Below the pieces are notes generated by a model. That model was not told the DNA's origin and made no database searches. It saw only the letters and a program-made list of their open reading frames with translations. Made by a program: the position numbers and the translations under genes. DNA of 64,000 nucleotides from contig NZ_JAIQWX010000007.1 in NCBI RefSeq assembly GCF_020164475.1, positions 1-64,000 of the forward strand. The letters are read 5' to 3'. This stretch comes from Pseudomonas sp. REP124. Its GTDB lineage: Bacteria; Pseudomonadota; Gammaproteobacteria; Pseudomonadales; Pseudomonadaceae. Positions 48,365-57,340 of the stretch are shown piece by piece (positions within the stretch are counted from its first letter, which is position 1; the number at the start of each line of letters is the position of its first letter).

Positions 48365-50047
48365 ATGAGCGACAAAGACGATTTGCGCAAATATTCCTCC
48401 GAAGTCATCGACGGCGTCGAAGCCGCCCCGGCCCGGGCCATGCTGCGGGCCGTGGGCTTTACCGATGAAGACTTCACCAAGCCGCAGATCGGCATCGCCT
48501 CCACCTGGGCGATGGTCACCCCGTGCAACATGCACATCGACAAGCTGGCCCTGGAAGCCGAAAAAGGCGCGAATGCCGCCGGCGCCAAAGGGGTCGTGTT
48601 CAACACCATCACCATTTCCGACGGCATCGCCAACGGCACCGAAGGCATGAAATATTCACTGGTATCGCGCGAGGTGATCGCCGACTCCATCGAAACGGTG
48701 GTCGGCTGCGAAGGTTTCGACGGCCTGGTGACCGTGGGTGGCTGCGACAAGAACATGCCGGGGTGCCTGATCGGCATGGCGCGGCTCAATCGGCCGTCGA
48801 TCTTCGTCTACGGCGGCACTATCCGCCCGGGTGCAGGCCACACCGACATCATTTCCGTGTTCGAAGCAGTGGGTCAGCATGCCCGCGGCGACATCAACGA
48901 AATCCAGGTCAAGCAGATCGAGGAAGTGGCGATCCCCGGCCCCGGTTCCTGCGGCGGCATGTACACCGCCAACACCATGGCCTCGGCCATCGAAGCGATG
49001 GGCATGAGCCTGCCCGGTTCCAGCTCCCAGGATGCCGTGGGCAGCGACAAGGTCTCGGACAGCTTCCGCGCCGGGCAGCAGGTGATGGAACTGCTCAAGC
49101 TCGACCTCAAGCCCCGGGACATCATGACCCGCCAGGCGTTCGAAAACGCCATTCGCGTGGTGATCGCCCTCGCCGGCTCCACCAATGCCGTGCTGCATCT
49201 GCTGGCCATGGCCCATGCGGTGGATGTCGAACTGACCCTGGATGACTTCGTCGAGCTGGGCAAAATCTCCCCGGTGGTCGCCGACCTGCGCCCCAGCGGC
49301 AAGTACATGATGAGCGAACTGGTGGCCATCGGCGGCATCCAGCCGTTGATGAAACGCATGCTCGCCGCTGGCATGCTCCACGGCGATGTGATGACCGTGA
49401 CCGGCAAGACCCTCGCGGAAAACCTCGCCGATGTCGCCGATTACACCGACGGCCAGGACGTGATCCTGCCCTTCGACCAGCCGATCAAAAAGGACTCTCA
49501 CCTGGTGGTGCTGCGCGGCAACCTATCGCCCACGGGCGCGGTGGCCAAGATCACCGGCAAGGAAGGCTTGCGCTTCGAAGGCAAGGCGCGGGTGTATCAC
49601 GGCGAGGAAGGCGCGCTGGCCGGCATTCTCAACGGCGAAGTGCAGCCCGGCGAAGTGATCGTGATCCGCTACGAAGGCCCCAAGGGCGGGCCGGGCATGC
49701 GCGAGATGCTTTCACCGACTTCGGCGGTGATGGGCAAAGGGTTGGGCAAGGATGTGGCGTTGATTACCGACGGGCGTTTTTCCGGTGGGTCCCATGGGTT
49801 CGTGGTGGGGCATATCACGCCGGAAGCCTTTGAGGGCGGGCCGATTGCCCTGGTCGAGGATGGTGACAGGATCACCATCGATGCCGAGACGCGGGAAATT
49901 ACGGTGGATGTATCCGATGCGGTGCTGGCCGAGCGCAAGGCCCGCTGGGTGCGGCCGCAGTCGAAGTATCGGCGCGGGGTGCTGGCCAAGTATGCGAAGA
50001 CGGTGTCGAGTGCTTCGGAGGGGGCGGTGACGGATAAGTACCTCTGA
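48365..50047 (+). CDS. ilvD: dihydroxy-acid dehydratase
   Basis: The 560-residue protein matches IlvD/Edd proteins: TPCNMH near 45, SREVIADSIETV, EGFDGLVTVGGCDKNMPGCLIGMARLNRPSIFVYGG (cluster Cys in CDKNMPGC; quoted in part), GSCGGMYTANTMASAIEAMGMSLPGSS (quoted in part), and the C-terminal DGRFSGGSHGFVVGH. The three Cys of the Fe-S cluster are present. It dehydrates 2,3-dihydroxy acids to 2-keto acids in valine/isoleucine synthesis. The SGGSHGF motif supports IlvD over Edd, and the length (560) fits the short dehydratase type. Single-gene unit. Confidence 0.93.
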   Translation: MSDKDDLRKYSSEVIDGVEAAPARAMLRAVGFTDEDFTKPQIGIASTWAMVTPCNMHIDKLALEAEKGANAAGAKGVVFNTITISDGIANGTEGMKYSLVSREVIADSIETVVGCEGFDGLVTVGGCDKNMPGCLIGMARLNRPSIFVYGGTIRPGAGHTDIISVFEAVGQHARGDINEIQVKQIEEVAIPGPGSCGGMYTANTMASAIEAMGMSLPGSSSQDAVGSDKVSDSFRAGQQVMELLKLDLKPRDIMTRQAFENAIRVVIALAGSTNAVLHLLAMAHAVDVELTLDDFVELGKISPVVADLRPSGKYMMSELVAIGGIQPLMKRMLAAGMLHGDVMTVTGKTLAENLADVADYTDGQDVILPFDQPIKKDSHLVVLRGNLSPTGAVAKITGKEGLRFEGKARVYHGEEGALAGILNGEVQPGEVIVIRYEGPKGGPGMREMLSPTSAVMGKGLGKDVALITDGRFSGGSHGFVVGHITPEAFEGGPIALVEDGDRITIDAETREITVDVSDAVLAERKARWVRPQSKYRRGVLAKYAKTVSSASEGAVTDKYL

Positions 50048-50076
50048 CTGGGAGTTTTGTATTGACTGGACTACCG

Positions 50077-50161
50077 CTTTCGCGAGCAAGCCCGCTCCCA
50101 CATTTGATCGAGTTCTTTCAGGAGGAATACGATCGAATGTGGGAGCGGGCTTGCTCGCGAA
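50077..50161. repeat. REP pair in tail-to-tail orientation
   Basis: cgcgagcaagcccgctcccacat and its complement flank 37 bp containing gatcgaatgtgggagcggg-type sequence. It lies between convergent ilvD and the chemoreceptor and could end both transcripts. Confidence 0.85.
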
Positions 50162-50206
50162 GAGGCCTTACCATTCAACGAGAATCCTGCCGCCTGCACA
50201 TCAATC

Positions 50207-51820
50207 TCAAAGCCTGAACCGATCCACCGACTGCGACAACCTCCCCGCCAGGCTCGACAACTCATCCGTCGTCGAAGCCGTCTCCCCGATCACTTTGCTG
50301 TTGCCCTCCGACATCCCGGCAATCATCTCCACCTGATGGGCTATTTCGTTGCTGGCCAGGCTCTGTTCGCCGATGGTGCGGGTGATGTCGTTGACCAGTT
50401 GCGTGGTGTTGAGGGTGGCGTCGAGGATTTCGCGGATGGCGCGTTCGACTTCGGCGGTGACGGCCATGCCTTTGTCGACCTGGGCTACCCCCGCCTCCAT
50501 GCTGGTCACCGCTTCGCGGGTGTTTTGCTGGATGCGCGAGACCATGGCGGCGATTTCCTGGGTGGAAGCGCTGGTGCGCCCGGCAAGGCTGCGCACTTCG
50601 TCGGCCACCACGGCGAAACCGCGGCCCTGTTCACCGGCGCGGGCGGCTTCGATGGCGGCGTTCAGTGCCAGCAGGTTGGTTTGGTCGGCGATGCCCTTGA
50701 TCACCTGGATGATGCTGAAAATCCCCTCGGATTCCTTGTCCAGAGTGCGAATCACCTGGGCCGACTGTTGCGCGGAACGGGCGATGCCGTCCATGTCGTT
50801 GACCACTTGATGGATCACTCGCCCGCCATCCTTGGCCAGGGTTTCGGCCTGATTGGCCATGTCCAGAGCGCGCTCGGCGTGCCGGGTAATCTCTTCGATA
50901 CTCGCGGTCATTTCGCTGGCGGCCGCGGCCATGGTGCTGGCGGCTGCGCTCTGTTGCTGGCTGCTGCCGGCGACTTCGTGGCAACCGTTGCTCAGCAATT
51001 CGCTCATGCCACTGACACCATGGGCGTTGCTGCGTACCACTTCGATCATGCCGCGCAGGTCACGCTGCATGGTGGCCAGGCTGCGGATCAGTTGCCCGGC
51101 TTCGTCGTTGCGTTGAGTCTCGGTGATCGGTTCGCTGAGGTTGCCGTGAGCAATGCTGTCAGCGATGCGGCTGGCGGTCTGCAACGGCCCCATGATGCTG
51201 ACGATGGCCGAGCGACCGAGCACCAACAGCAACAACAGGCTGGCAATGAGCACCGCGCCGACGGTGAGGTTGGCATTGCTGACGGCCTGCGCCGTGCCCT
51301 GGCTGGTGTGCTGCGTGTTGGTTTCAATCAGCTCGCTGAGCGCCGCCATCTGGTCTTCCAGTTGGCTGAAGGTGGCGTTGAAGGCGCCCAGTTCCTTTTG
51401 TGCGGCGTCGGGATTGTCCAACGCCAGCCCGACAATGCGCTCGGCGGCGCCGATGTAGGTGTCGAGGCTGGGTTTGATCTGGTTCAGCGCGGTCTTGAGA
51501 GTGTCGTTGACCGGCAGCTTCAGGTTGTCCCCGAGCATCTGCCGGAAATGCGCGGCGTGCTCCTCCAGGGAACTGCGCACATCGGCCTTGCTGCTGGTGC
51601 TTTTGTCCAATCCCACCAGCATCGCCGAGAGCACGTCGGCGCGCAGGGCGTCGTGCATCATGTCGGCTTCCAGATGATTGCGCAGCGCGGACATGCTGAC
51701 GTCATTGTCCTGCACCGCCCGGGCCATCTGGCCATTCCCCAGGTAACTCACCAGCCCCATGATCAACGCGGTGAGCACGCCTGTCCCGATCAGCAACAGT
51801 AAACGCAGTTTTATGGACAC
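50207..51820 (-). CDS. methyl-accepting chemotaxis protein
   Basis: Starting at GTG ([14 protein letters not shown], with GAGGAA 8 bases upstream) gives 537 residues. The longer frame to 51913 has no ribosome site. TM1 is at about 5-27. A four-helix-bundle periplasmic sensor lies at about 30-185 and TM2 at about 188-210, followed by HAMP. The signalling hairpin contains [35 protein letters not shown] (quoted in part: [20 protein letters not shown]). The C-terminus SVDRFRL has no CheR-type pentapeptide. Ligand unknown; the 4HB bundle often binds organic acids, amino acids or aromatic compounds. Confidence 0.93.
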   Translation of the reverse strand: MSIKLRLLLLIGTGVLTALIMGLVSYLGNGQMARAVQDNDVSMSALRNHLEADMMHDALRADVLSAMLVGLDKSTSSKADVRSSLEEHAAHFRQMLGDNLKLPVNDTLKTALNQIKPSLDTYIGAAERIVGLALDNPDAAQKELGAFNATFSQLEDQMAALSELIETNTQHTSQGTAQAVSNANLTVGAVLIASLLLLLVLGRSAIVSIMGPLQTASRIADSIAHGNLSEPITETQRNDEAGQLIRSLATMQRDLRGMIEVVRSNAHGVSGMSELLSNGCHEVAGSSQQQSAAASTMAAAASEMTASIEEITRHAERALDMANQAETLAKDGGRVIHQVVNDMDGIARSAQQSAQVIRTLDKESEGIFSIIQVIKGIADQTNLLALNAAIEAARAGEQGRGFAVVADEVRSLAGRTSASTQEIAAMVSRIQQNTREAVTSMEAGVAQVDKGMAVTAEVERAIREILDATLNTTQLVNDITRTIGEQSLASNEIAHQVEMIAGMSEGNSKVIGETASTTDELSSLAGRLSQSVDRFRL

Positions 51821-52020
51821 TCTGTGGTTCCTCTTTTCGCACGTTTTCGAATGATGCAAGCCCATTGCTGAAAAGGTTATCGGCGAGCATTTGCGGTTGT
51901 TGAAAGCCTGCATCCGGTTATAGCGGGTTTTACGACGTGCGGTAGTCGTGGTTTCGGACCGATCCCCCTTGCCCCGTCTTCCATTTCAGAGAAAACCTGC
52001 TAGGTTGTACGACGACTTAC

Positions 52021-52028
52021 AACAACAA
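52021..52028 (+). promoter_or_regulatory. Hfq/Crc-type CA motif (AACAACAA)
   Basis: AACAACAA directly precedes and overlaps the AAGGAA ribosome site of the NTF2-like gene. It is a good match to the AAYAAYAA pattern, but short. Confidence 0.4.
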
Positions 52029-52038
52029 GGAAATACCC

Positions 52039-52470
52039 ATGAAAAGAGTCAAAGTGCTGGTTGGTTTTCTCTGCCTGTTCAGCGGCTACGTCGCCGCCGC
52101 CCCTTCCACCAGTGACCAGGATGTTGCCCAGGCTGTCGATCACCTGACCGACGCGATGCTGCACAAGAACATCGCGCAGCTACAGGCGCTGACCGCCGAC
52201 AACCTGACGTACGGGCATTCCAGCGGAAAGATTCAGGACAAGAAGGCGTTCATCGACGATATCGAAACGGGGAAAAGCGCGTTCAAGACTCTGGAAATGC
52301 AGAACCAGACCATCACCGTTTCCGGTGACGTAGCGCTTGTCCGCCACCACTTCTCGGCGCAGGCGATCAAGGGTAACGATGTGGTGCCGACCGAGATCGA
52401 GAACTTCCAGATCTGGCAGAAACAGGGTGGGAAATGGCTACTTGTAGGACGACAGGCCTACAAATTCTGA
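52039..52470 (+). CDS. exported NTF2-like (SnoaL/DUF4440-type) protein
   Basis: The 143-residue protein has an AAGGAA site and a signal peptide ending at AAA (about 21). The mature part has the cone-shaped NTF2 pattern: QAVDHLTDAMLHKNIAQLQALTADNLTYGHSSG (quoted in part: LQALTADNLTYGHSSG), TITVSGDVALVRHHF, and the final WQKQGGKWLLVGRQAYKF. Many such domains bind or isomerise small ligands, but this exported form has no assigned reaction. Its ribosome site overlaps an AACAACAA motif. Confidence 0.8.
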   Translation: MKRVKVLVGFLCLFSGYVAAAPSTSDQDVAQAVDHLTDAMLHKNIAQLQALTADNLTYGHSSGKIQDKKAFIDDIETGKSAFKTLEMQNQTITVSGDVALVRHHFSAQAIKGNDVVPTEIENFQIWQKQGGKWLLVGRQAYKF

Positions 52471-52773
52471 TCCCATAGTTTCTGCGCTCAGCCGCCGAAT
52501 TTGTGAGCGACACAAATCCCTGTGGGAGCGGGCTTGCTCGCGAAGGCGTCGGGTCAGTCAACATTTGCTTCGACTGACACACCGCATTCGCGAGCAAGCC
52601 CGCTCCCACAGGTACCGTGGTCGATCACAGAATTTGTCGGCGATGCAAAATCCCTGTGGGAGCGTGGCTTGCCCGCGAAGGCGTCAGGTCAGTCAACATT
52701 TCTTTGACTGACACACCGCATTCGCGGGCAAGCCCGCTCCCACAGTAGGTCGTGTTTTTGCAAAGAAAAGTGA
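52471..52773. other. 303-bp intergenic region with two tandem REPINs
   Basis: Two related REPINs (52520-52611 and 52654-52745) fill it. It lies between the NTF2-like gene and the convergent nirD end and may serve as the terminator for both. Confidence 0.75.
52520..52745. repeat. two tandem REPINs, about 134-bp period
   Basis: Inverted pairs 52520-52611 and 52654-52745 share flanking sequence (cgacacaaatccctgtggg and gcaaaatccctgtggg) and the central tcagtcaacattt. Confidence 0.88.
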
Positions 52774-53151
52774 TCAGGCCACCCCCACTTCCACCCTGCC
52801 CTCATTCAACCGCGCCGGCCACACCCGCAGGCGCTGTTCCGGGTATTCAAGGCAGCTGCCGTCTTCCAGGCGGAAATGCTGTTTGTAGATCGGCGAGGCC
52901 ACCACCAAATCACCCTTGATGCTGCCGACCAGGCCGCGACCAATTACATTGGCCCCGGATTGCGGATCATGATTGTCGATCGCATAGAGCGTCTTGCCCT
53001 CCGCGCCCGGCAGGTAGAACAGCGCCACCTGCGCGCCGTCCAGCCAAACCACCACACCGGAGTCGTCCACCAGATCCTGCTGGCTGCACACCGACTCCCA
53101 GACATCGACATTTTCTGCACGGGTGACGCGTTGGGCATTGGACTGATTCAT
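52774..53151 (-). CDS. nirD: assimilatory nitrite reductase small subunit
   Basis: The 125-residue protein starts with an ATG whose last base overlaps the nirB stop (TGATG). It is the Rieske-like NirD fold: QRVTRAENVDVWESVCSQQDLVDDSGVVVWLDGAQVALFY, with DNHDPQSGANVIGRGLVGS and IYKQHFRLEDGSCLEYPEQRLRVWPARL (quoted in parts: DNHDPQSGANVIG, KQHFRLEDGSC). NirD has lost the Rieske Cys/His ligands. It partners the large subunit NirB in reducing nitrite to ammonium with NAD(P)H. Confidence 0.93.
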   Translation of the reverse strand: MNQSNAQRVTRAENVDVWESVCSQQDLVDDSGVVVWLDGAQVALFYLPGAEGKTLYAIDNHDPQSGANVIGRGLVGSIKGDLVVASPIYKQHFRLEDGSCLEYPEQRLRVWPARLNEGRVEVGVA

Positions 53152-55709
53152 CAGACACGCTCCTTGACGGGGATGAGGTTGAGTTCGGCGGCCATGATCG
53201 GACGCCGCTGGCCGCGTTCCTGGACGAAGTGGATGTCCGGGTCCGGGCGTTTGTCGTTGACGAAGGTGCGGAAGCGCTTGAGTTTTTCCGGATCCTTGAG
53301 GGCATTGGCCCACTCGCATTCATAACGATTGACCACCAACTGCATCTGCGACTCCAGTTCCTCGCCCAGGCCCAGGCTGTCGTGGATGATCACGTCTTTG
53401 AGGAAGTCCAGGCCGCCTTCCAGGCTTTCGCGCCATACCGAGGTGCGCTGCAGTTTGTCGGCGGTGCGGATGTAGAACATCAGGAAGCGGTCGATGTAGC
53501 GGATCAGCGTCGCATCATCCAGGTCGGTGGCGAACAGCTCGGCGTGACGCGGGCGCATGCCGCCGTTGCCGGCGATGTACAGGTTCCAGCCCTTCTCGGT
53601 GGCGATCACCCCCACGTCCTTGCTCTGTGCTTCGGCGCATTCACGGGTGCAGCCGGACACCGCGAACTTGAGCTTGTGCGGCGAACGCAGGCCCTTGTAG
53701 CGATCCTCGAGGGTCAGGGCCATCTGCACGCTGTCCTGCACGCCGTAGCGGCACCAGGTGCTGCCGACGCAGGATTTCACTGTGCGGGTCGACTTGCCGT
53801 AGGCGTGGCCGGTCTCGAAACCGGCATCGATCAACTCGCCCCAGATGTCCGGCAACTGATGCAACTGCGCGCCGAACAGGTCGATGCGCTGGCCGCCGGT
53901 GATCTTGGTGTAGAGGTCGTATTTCTTCGCCACGACGCCGATGGCGATCAGCTTGTCCGCGGTGATCTCACCGCCGGGAATACGCGGCACCACAGAGTAA
54001 GTACCGTTCTTCTGCATGTTGGCCATGAAGGTGTCGTTGGTGTCCTGCAACGGCACCAGCGACGGGTCCATGATCGGCTGGTTCCAGCACGAGGCGAGAA
54101 TGTTGCCCACGGCGGGTTTGCAGATGTCGCAACCGGTGTGGCCACGACCGTGCTTGGCCAGCAGTTCGTCGAAGGAGATCACCCCTTCCACCCGCACCAG
54201 CGCGTACAGCTCCTGACGGGTGTAGGCGAAGTGCTCGCACAGGCTCTTGTCGACGCTGACGCCTCGGGCAATCAGTTCGTGCTCGAAGACTTGCTTGAGC
54301 AGCCCGGCACAACCACCGCAACCGGTGCAGGCCTTGGTCTGCGATTTGAGTTCGCCCAGGTCGCTGCAGCCGCCGTCGATAGCCGAGCAGATCGCGCCCT
54401 TGGTCACGTTGTGGCACGAGCAGACGGTGGCCGATTCGGGCAAGGCGCCAGGACCGAGGGTTGGCGCGCCTTCGGAAGACGGCAGGATCAGGCCCGCCGG
54501 TTCCGCCGGCAGGGCAATCGCGTTCTGCATGTATTGCAGCAGCGTGTCGTAGTAGCTGTTGTCGCCGATCAGCACCGCGCCCAGCACGTGCTTGCCGCTG
54601 GCGTCCACCACCAGGCGGCGGTAGCTGGCCGAGGTTTCGTCGATGAACTGAAAACTGCGCGCGCCAGGTGTCGCGGCGTGGGCATCGCCGATGGAACCGA
54701 CGTCGACGCCGAGCAGTTTGAGCTTGGTCGACATATCCGCGCCACGGAACGGTTCGGCGGCGTCGTCGCACAGGCGCGCGGCGACGCTGCGCGCCATCTG
54801 GTAGCCGGGGGCGACCAGACCGAACACGCTGCCGTTCCACGATGCGCACTCGCCGATGGCGTAGATGTTGGGGTCGCCGGTCACGCAAGTGTCGTCGACC
54901 ACCACCCCGCCGCGCGGGCCAATTTCCAGCGCACACTGGCGGGCCAATGCGTCCTGGGCGCGGATACCGGCGGAGAACACCACCAGGTCGGTTTCGAGGA
55001 ATTCATCGTTGGCGAAATTCATCCGGTAGCGATACTGCTCCCCCGCGCTGATCGATTGCGTGGCGCGGGACAGGTGCACACCGACGCCGAGCCTTTCGAT
55101 CTGCGCCTTGAGCGCCAGGCCACCGAGGTCATCCAGTTGCACTGGCATCAGGCGTGGGGCGAACTCCACCACATGGGCTTCCAGGCCAAGACTCTTCAGC
55201 GCGTTGGCCGCTTCCAGACCAAGCAGGCCGCCGCCCACCACCACACCGCGCCGGGCATTGGCCGCCGCGGCACGGATGGCATCCAGATCTTCCAGCGTGC
55301 GATAGACCAGGCGCGACTCGCCTTCGGCGCCTTCGATCGGCGGCACGAACGGATAGGAACCGGTGGCCAGCACCAGCTTGTCGTAAGCCACGCGACCTTG
55401 GGCAGTCACCACCTGACGCTGTTCGCGATCGATTTCCAGCACCGGCACACCCAGATGCAGGGTGACGCCCGGCGTCTCATACAGGGACGCCTCGCTCAGC
55501 GCCAACGACTCGGCATCGCGGCCGGTGAAGTATTCCGACAGGTGCACACGGTCGTAGGCACGCATCGGCTCTTCGCTGAAAACGTGCAGATGGAAGCGCT
55601 CCAGCGCTCCGCGCTCGATCAGTTGCTCGACACAATGATGTCCGACCATGCCATTGCCGATCACGACCAGCGTTTGCAACTTGTTCAACGTGGCTACATT
55701 GCAATTCAT
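53151..55709 (-). CDS. nirB: assimilatory nitrite reductase large subunit
   Basis: Starting at MNCNVATLNK (AGGG upstream) gives 852 residues. The order is an N-terminal FAD/NAD oxidoreductase (LVVIGNGMVGHHCVEQL, ATGSYPFVPP, GGGLLGLEAANALKSLG), a BFD-like [2Fe-2S] region with CSCHNVTKGAI and CTGCGGC (about 415-460), then two ferredoxin-sulfite-reductase-like halves and the siroheme/[4Fe-4S] cysteine motif CVGSTWCRYG and SGCTRECAEAQ (about 650-700). It reduces nitrite to ammonium. A sigma-54 promoter and an ANTAR-type antitermination leader precede it. Confidence 0.95.
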   Translation of the reverse strand: MNCNVATLNKLQTLVVIGNGMVGHHCVEQLIERGALERFHLHVFSEEPMRAYDRVHLSEYFTGRDAESLALSEASLYETPGVTLHLGVPVLEIDREQRQVVTAQGRVAYDKLVLATGSYPFVPPIEGAEGESRLVYRTLEDLDAIRAAAANARRGVVVGGGLLGLEAANALKSLGLEAHVVEFAPRLMPVQLDDLGGLALKAQIERLGVGVHLSRATQSISAGEQYRYRMNFANDEFLETDLVVFSAGIRAQDALARQCALEIGPRGGVVVDDTCVTGDPNIYAIGECASWNGSVFGLVAPGYQMARSVAARLCDDAAEPFRGADMSTKLKLLGVDVGSIGDAHAATPGARSFQFIDETSASYRRLVVDASGKHVLGAVLIGDNSYYDTLLQYMQNAIALPAEPAGLILPSSEGAPTLGPGALPESATVCSCHNVTKGAICSAIDGGCSDLGELKSQTKACTGCGGCAGLLKQVFEHELIARGVSVDKSLCEHFAYTRQELYALVRVEGVISFDELLAKHGRGHTGCDICKPAVGNILASCWNQPIMDPSLVPLQDTNDTFMANMQKNGTYSVVPRIPGGEITADKLIAIGVVAKKYDLYTKITGGQRIDLFGAQLHQLPDIWGELIDAGFETGHAYGKSTRTVKSCVGSTWCRYGVQDSVQMALTLEDRYKGLRSPHKLKFAVSGCTRECAEAQSKDVGVIATEKGWNLYIAGNGGMRPRHAELFATDLDDATLIRYIDRFLMFYIRTADKLQRTSVWRESLEGGLDFLKDVIIHDSLGLGEELESQMQLVVNRYECEWANALKDPEKLKRFRTFVNDKRPDPDIHFVQERGQRRPIMAAELNLIPVKERV

Positions 55710-55740
55710 AAACGACCCTGCCAATCACGGTTCAAAAAGC

Positions 55741-55775
55741 AAAAAAAAACGCCTGAAACCTTGCGGTTCCAGGCG
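55741..55775 (-). terminator. leader attenuator terminator upstream of nirB
   Basis: Minus-strand stem of 11 bp (cgcctggaacc / ggtttcaggcg, one G-U pair) with GCAA loop, followed by nine T residues. It sits 32 bp before nirB, so transcription must pass it. Its 5' arm is shared with the P2 hairpin at 55770-55785. Confidence 0.85.
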
Positions 55776-55785
55776 TCTTTGCCTG
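55770..55785 (-). promoter_or_regulatory. antiterminator hairpin P2 (ANTAR-type), loop AAAGAC
   Basis: The minus strand reads CAGGC-AAAGAC-GCCTG: a 5-bp stem with six-nucleotide loop having A1 and G4, the ANTAR signature. Its 3' strand GCCTG is the 5' strand of the terminator, so forming P2 prevents termination. Confidence 0.75.
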
Positions 55786-55803
55786 TTCTTATGCGGTGTC
55801 GAA

Positions 55804-55823
55804 ACCAGACGGCCATGCCTGAT
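55804..55823 (-). promoter_or_regulatory. hairpin P1 (ANTAR-type), loop ATGGCC
   Basis: The minus strand reads ATCAGGC-ATGGCC-GTCTGGT: a 7-bp stem (two G-U pairs) with a six-nucleotide loop having A1 and G4. It lies 18 nt upstream of P2, the usual tandem arrangement for NasT/NasR recognition. Confidence 0.75.
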
Positions 55824-55913
55824 CCACCGATATTGCCCACGACCTGTGCGGTTGATCGATCGTCGTTGACCGAGAGGGCTGCCCAACATTGTTCGAGGGG
55901 CTTGAGAGGGTTG

Positions 55914-55931
55914 TTGCAGGGTTTGTGCCAG
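55914..55931 (-). promoter_or_regulatory. sigma-54 promoter of nirBD
   Basis: The minus strand reads CTGGCACAAACCCTGCAA: GG and GC separated by ten bases, as in the -24/-12 consensus TGGCAC-N5-TTGC. It puts the transcript start about 90 nt before the P1 hairpin. NtrC-dependent activation would be expected, though I could not identify NtrC sites. Confidence 0.7.
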
Positions 55932-56159
55932 CCCGCGCAGAAATGCGTTGATCCGTGCAGGACAAGGTCAGGCCTGAAAGCTGGACTGCCGTTGAAACCC
56001 TTGATCCAGAGGTGTTTCAGCCGGAATCGTTGCAACATCCGGCGCCGACAAGGCAGCTCATGGAAGTCGGCGAAGAATGGCTTGAGCCGCTACCGACTGG
56101 TGCACCCTTTCCATCCCCGCGCTTTATAAAAGTGCATGGAAGGCCTGCTGCCCATGACC

Positions 56160-56191
56160 TTCAACTCTGAAACCGTGCTTTCAAGTCTGAA
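56160..56191 (+). promoter_or_regulatory. activator site upstream of the decarboxylase-like gene
   Basis: Two copies of TTCAA[GC]TCTGAA (56160-56171 and 56180-56191) enclose the 18-bp element CTGAAA-N6-TTTCAA at 56167-56184. Its first base lies 124 bp before the sigma-54 GG at 56291. Confidence 0.65.
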
Positions 56192-56236
56192 AGAAATGCT
56201 TTCCTTCGACAGTGTTCAGCATCTAACGAAAAAACA

Positions 56237-56249
56237 TAACTAATTGATT
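56237..56249 (-). promoter_or_regulatory. IHF-consensus site
   Basis: The minus strand reads AATCAA-TTAG-TTA, a full match to WATCAANNNNTTR, in an AT-rich tract between the activator site and the sigma-54 promoter. IHF bending there is the classic geometry. Confidence 0.6.
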
Positions 56250-56289
56250 TAATTAATTTTAATTACTAAAAGAACGCATCCTGAGCTTC

Positions 56290-56304
56290 TGGCATACCCA
56301 TTGC
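56290..56304 (+). promoter_or_regulatory. sigma-54 promoter of the decarboxylase-like gene
   Basis: TGGCATACCCATTGC has GG and GC ten bases apart and lies 76 bp before the ATG. Confidence 0.75.
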
Positions 56305-56379
56305 TCCCTCCGTTATTCCCGGTCCTTCATCAGCCGATGGCCGCTGCAACAGGACCTGCCACAACCCGGAGACCCCACC

Positions 56380-57276
56380 ATGAACCTTCCTATCAACCTG
56401 TCGCGCAGAGATGTGCTGGTCACCGCCGGCGTTGGCCTGGCAGCCGCCGCGACGCCCCTTTTTGCACAATCGGGGAACGCACAGGCGAGCGCCACCGGCG
56501 GCCTGTTCCTGCCTGACTCGATTGCCGGCCACGCACTGACCCCGGAGAGTGTGCGCGAAAAAGCCTTTGCCATGCCGCTCCACGCTCCGGCCTATGCCCG
56601 ACCCCCCAGTGCGTTTCTGGACCGCCCCTCGCTCACCATCAGTTATCGGACCGACATGGAGCTGGCCCGAGCGCTGGTGCCCGAGCCGCTGGTGGTCAAG
56701 GACCCGATTGTCAGCCTCTCCTTTCTGTCCATGGTTGCCCCGGGGATCGGCGACTACTACGAGTTTGCCCAGAGCATTTCCTGCTTTCTGGGTGACGAAG
56801 CGGTGAGCTTTCGCCCGTTGATGGTCGCGGAAAACGTCACCGCCATCATGCTGGGTCGGGAAGTCTGGGGGCTGCCGAAAAAGTTCGGTCATCCTCGGGT
56901 CGGCCAGAACAACGAGTCTTATGTCGGCACCCTCGATTACGACGGCGCGCTGGTCGCCCGGGCGAGCATGGCCTACAAGTTCAAGGAAGTGGATCTGGCC
57001 GAGGCGACCAAGGCGATGAAGGTGCCCGGCGTGGTGCTCAAGATCATCCCGGACGTCGACGGGAAGACACCGCGCATTGCCGAACTGGTCAGGTTCGAAT
57101 ACTCGACCATCGAGCTCAAGGAAGCCTGGACAGGCGCGGCGAGCCTGGACCTGTTCAATCATGAAGCGGTGCCGATCGCAGCGCTGCCGGTGCGCGAGAT
57201 CGTTTCCGTGCGCCATACCCTGGGCAACTATCTGCTGGAACCGGGCAAGGTAGTTCACGACTACCTCAAGCGCTAA
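56380..57276 (+). CDS. acetoacetate-decarboxylase-like protein with Tat signal
   Basis: The 298-residue protein begins with a twin-arginine signal (SRRDVLVTAGVGLAAAA, residues 8-24), then about 30 linker residues. The ADC domain covers about 70-295. It shows the lysine pair of the active-site motif GREVWGLPKKFG (Lys167/168), where Lys is the Schiff-base residue of acetoacetate decarboxylase, and the following VGTLDYDGALVARASM strand. The enzyme would decarboxylate a beta-keto acid or act on another Schiff-base substrate, but periplasmic location is unusual for the family. It has its own sigma-54 promoter with the operator and geometry found at the lva-like operon. Confidence 0.8.
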   Translation: MNLPINLSRRDVLVTAGVGLAAAATPLFAQSGNAQASATGGLFLPDSIAGHALTPESVREKAFAMPLHAPAYARPPSAFLDRPSLTISYRTDMELARALVPEPLVVKDPIVSLSFLSMVAPGIGDYYEFAQSISCFLGDEAVSFRPLMVAENVTAIMLGREVWGLPKKFGHPRVGQNNESYVGTLDYDGALVARASMAYKFKEVDLAEATKAMKVPGVVLKIIPDVDGKTPRIAELVRFEYSTIELKEAWTGAASLDLFNHEAVPIAALPVREIVSVRHTLGNYLLEPGKVVHDYLKR

Positions 57277-57288
57277 GCCACCGCGCAA

Positions 57289-57321
57289 CCTGTAGCAGCT
57301 GGCGCAGCCTGCTGCTACAGG
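57289..57321. repeat. short second-family palindrome / hairpin
   Basis: The arms cctgtagcag (57289-57298) and ctgctacagg (57312-57321) form a 10-bp stem between the convergent decarboxylase-like and SDR genes. The core gtagcagctggc is shared with the 42-bp inverted repeat at 23016. Confidence 0.8.
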
Positions 57322-57340
57322 GATTGTGTCGGGTACCTGG

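Noticed and set aside
56101-56157. NtrC-binding sites for nirB
   Set aside because: GCAC-like half sites such as TGCACTTTT occur, but no full GCAC-N7-GTGC dyad was found in the upstream region.
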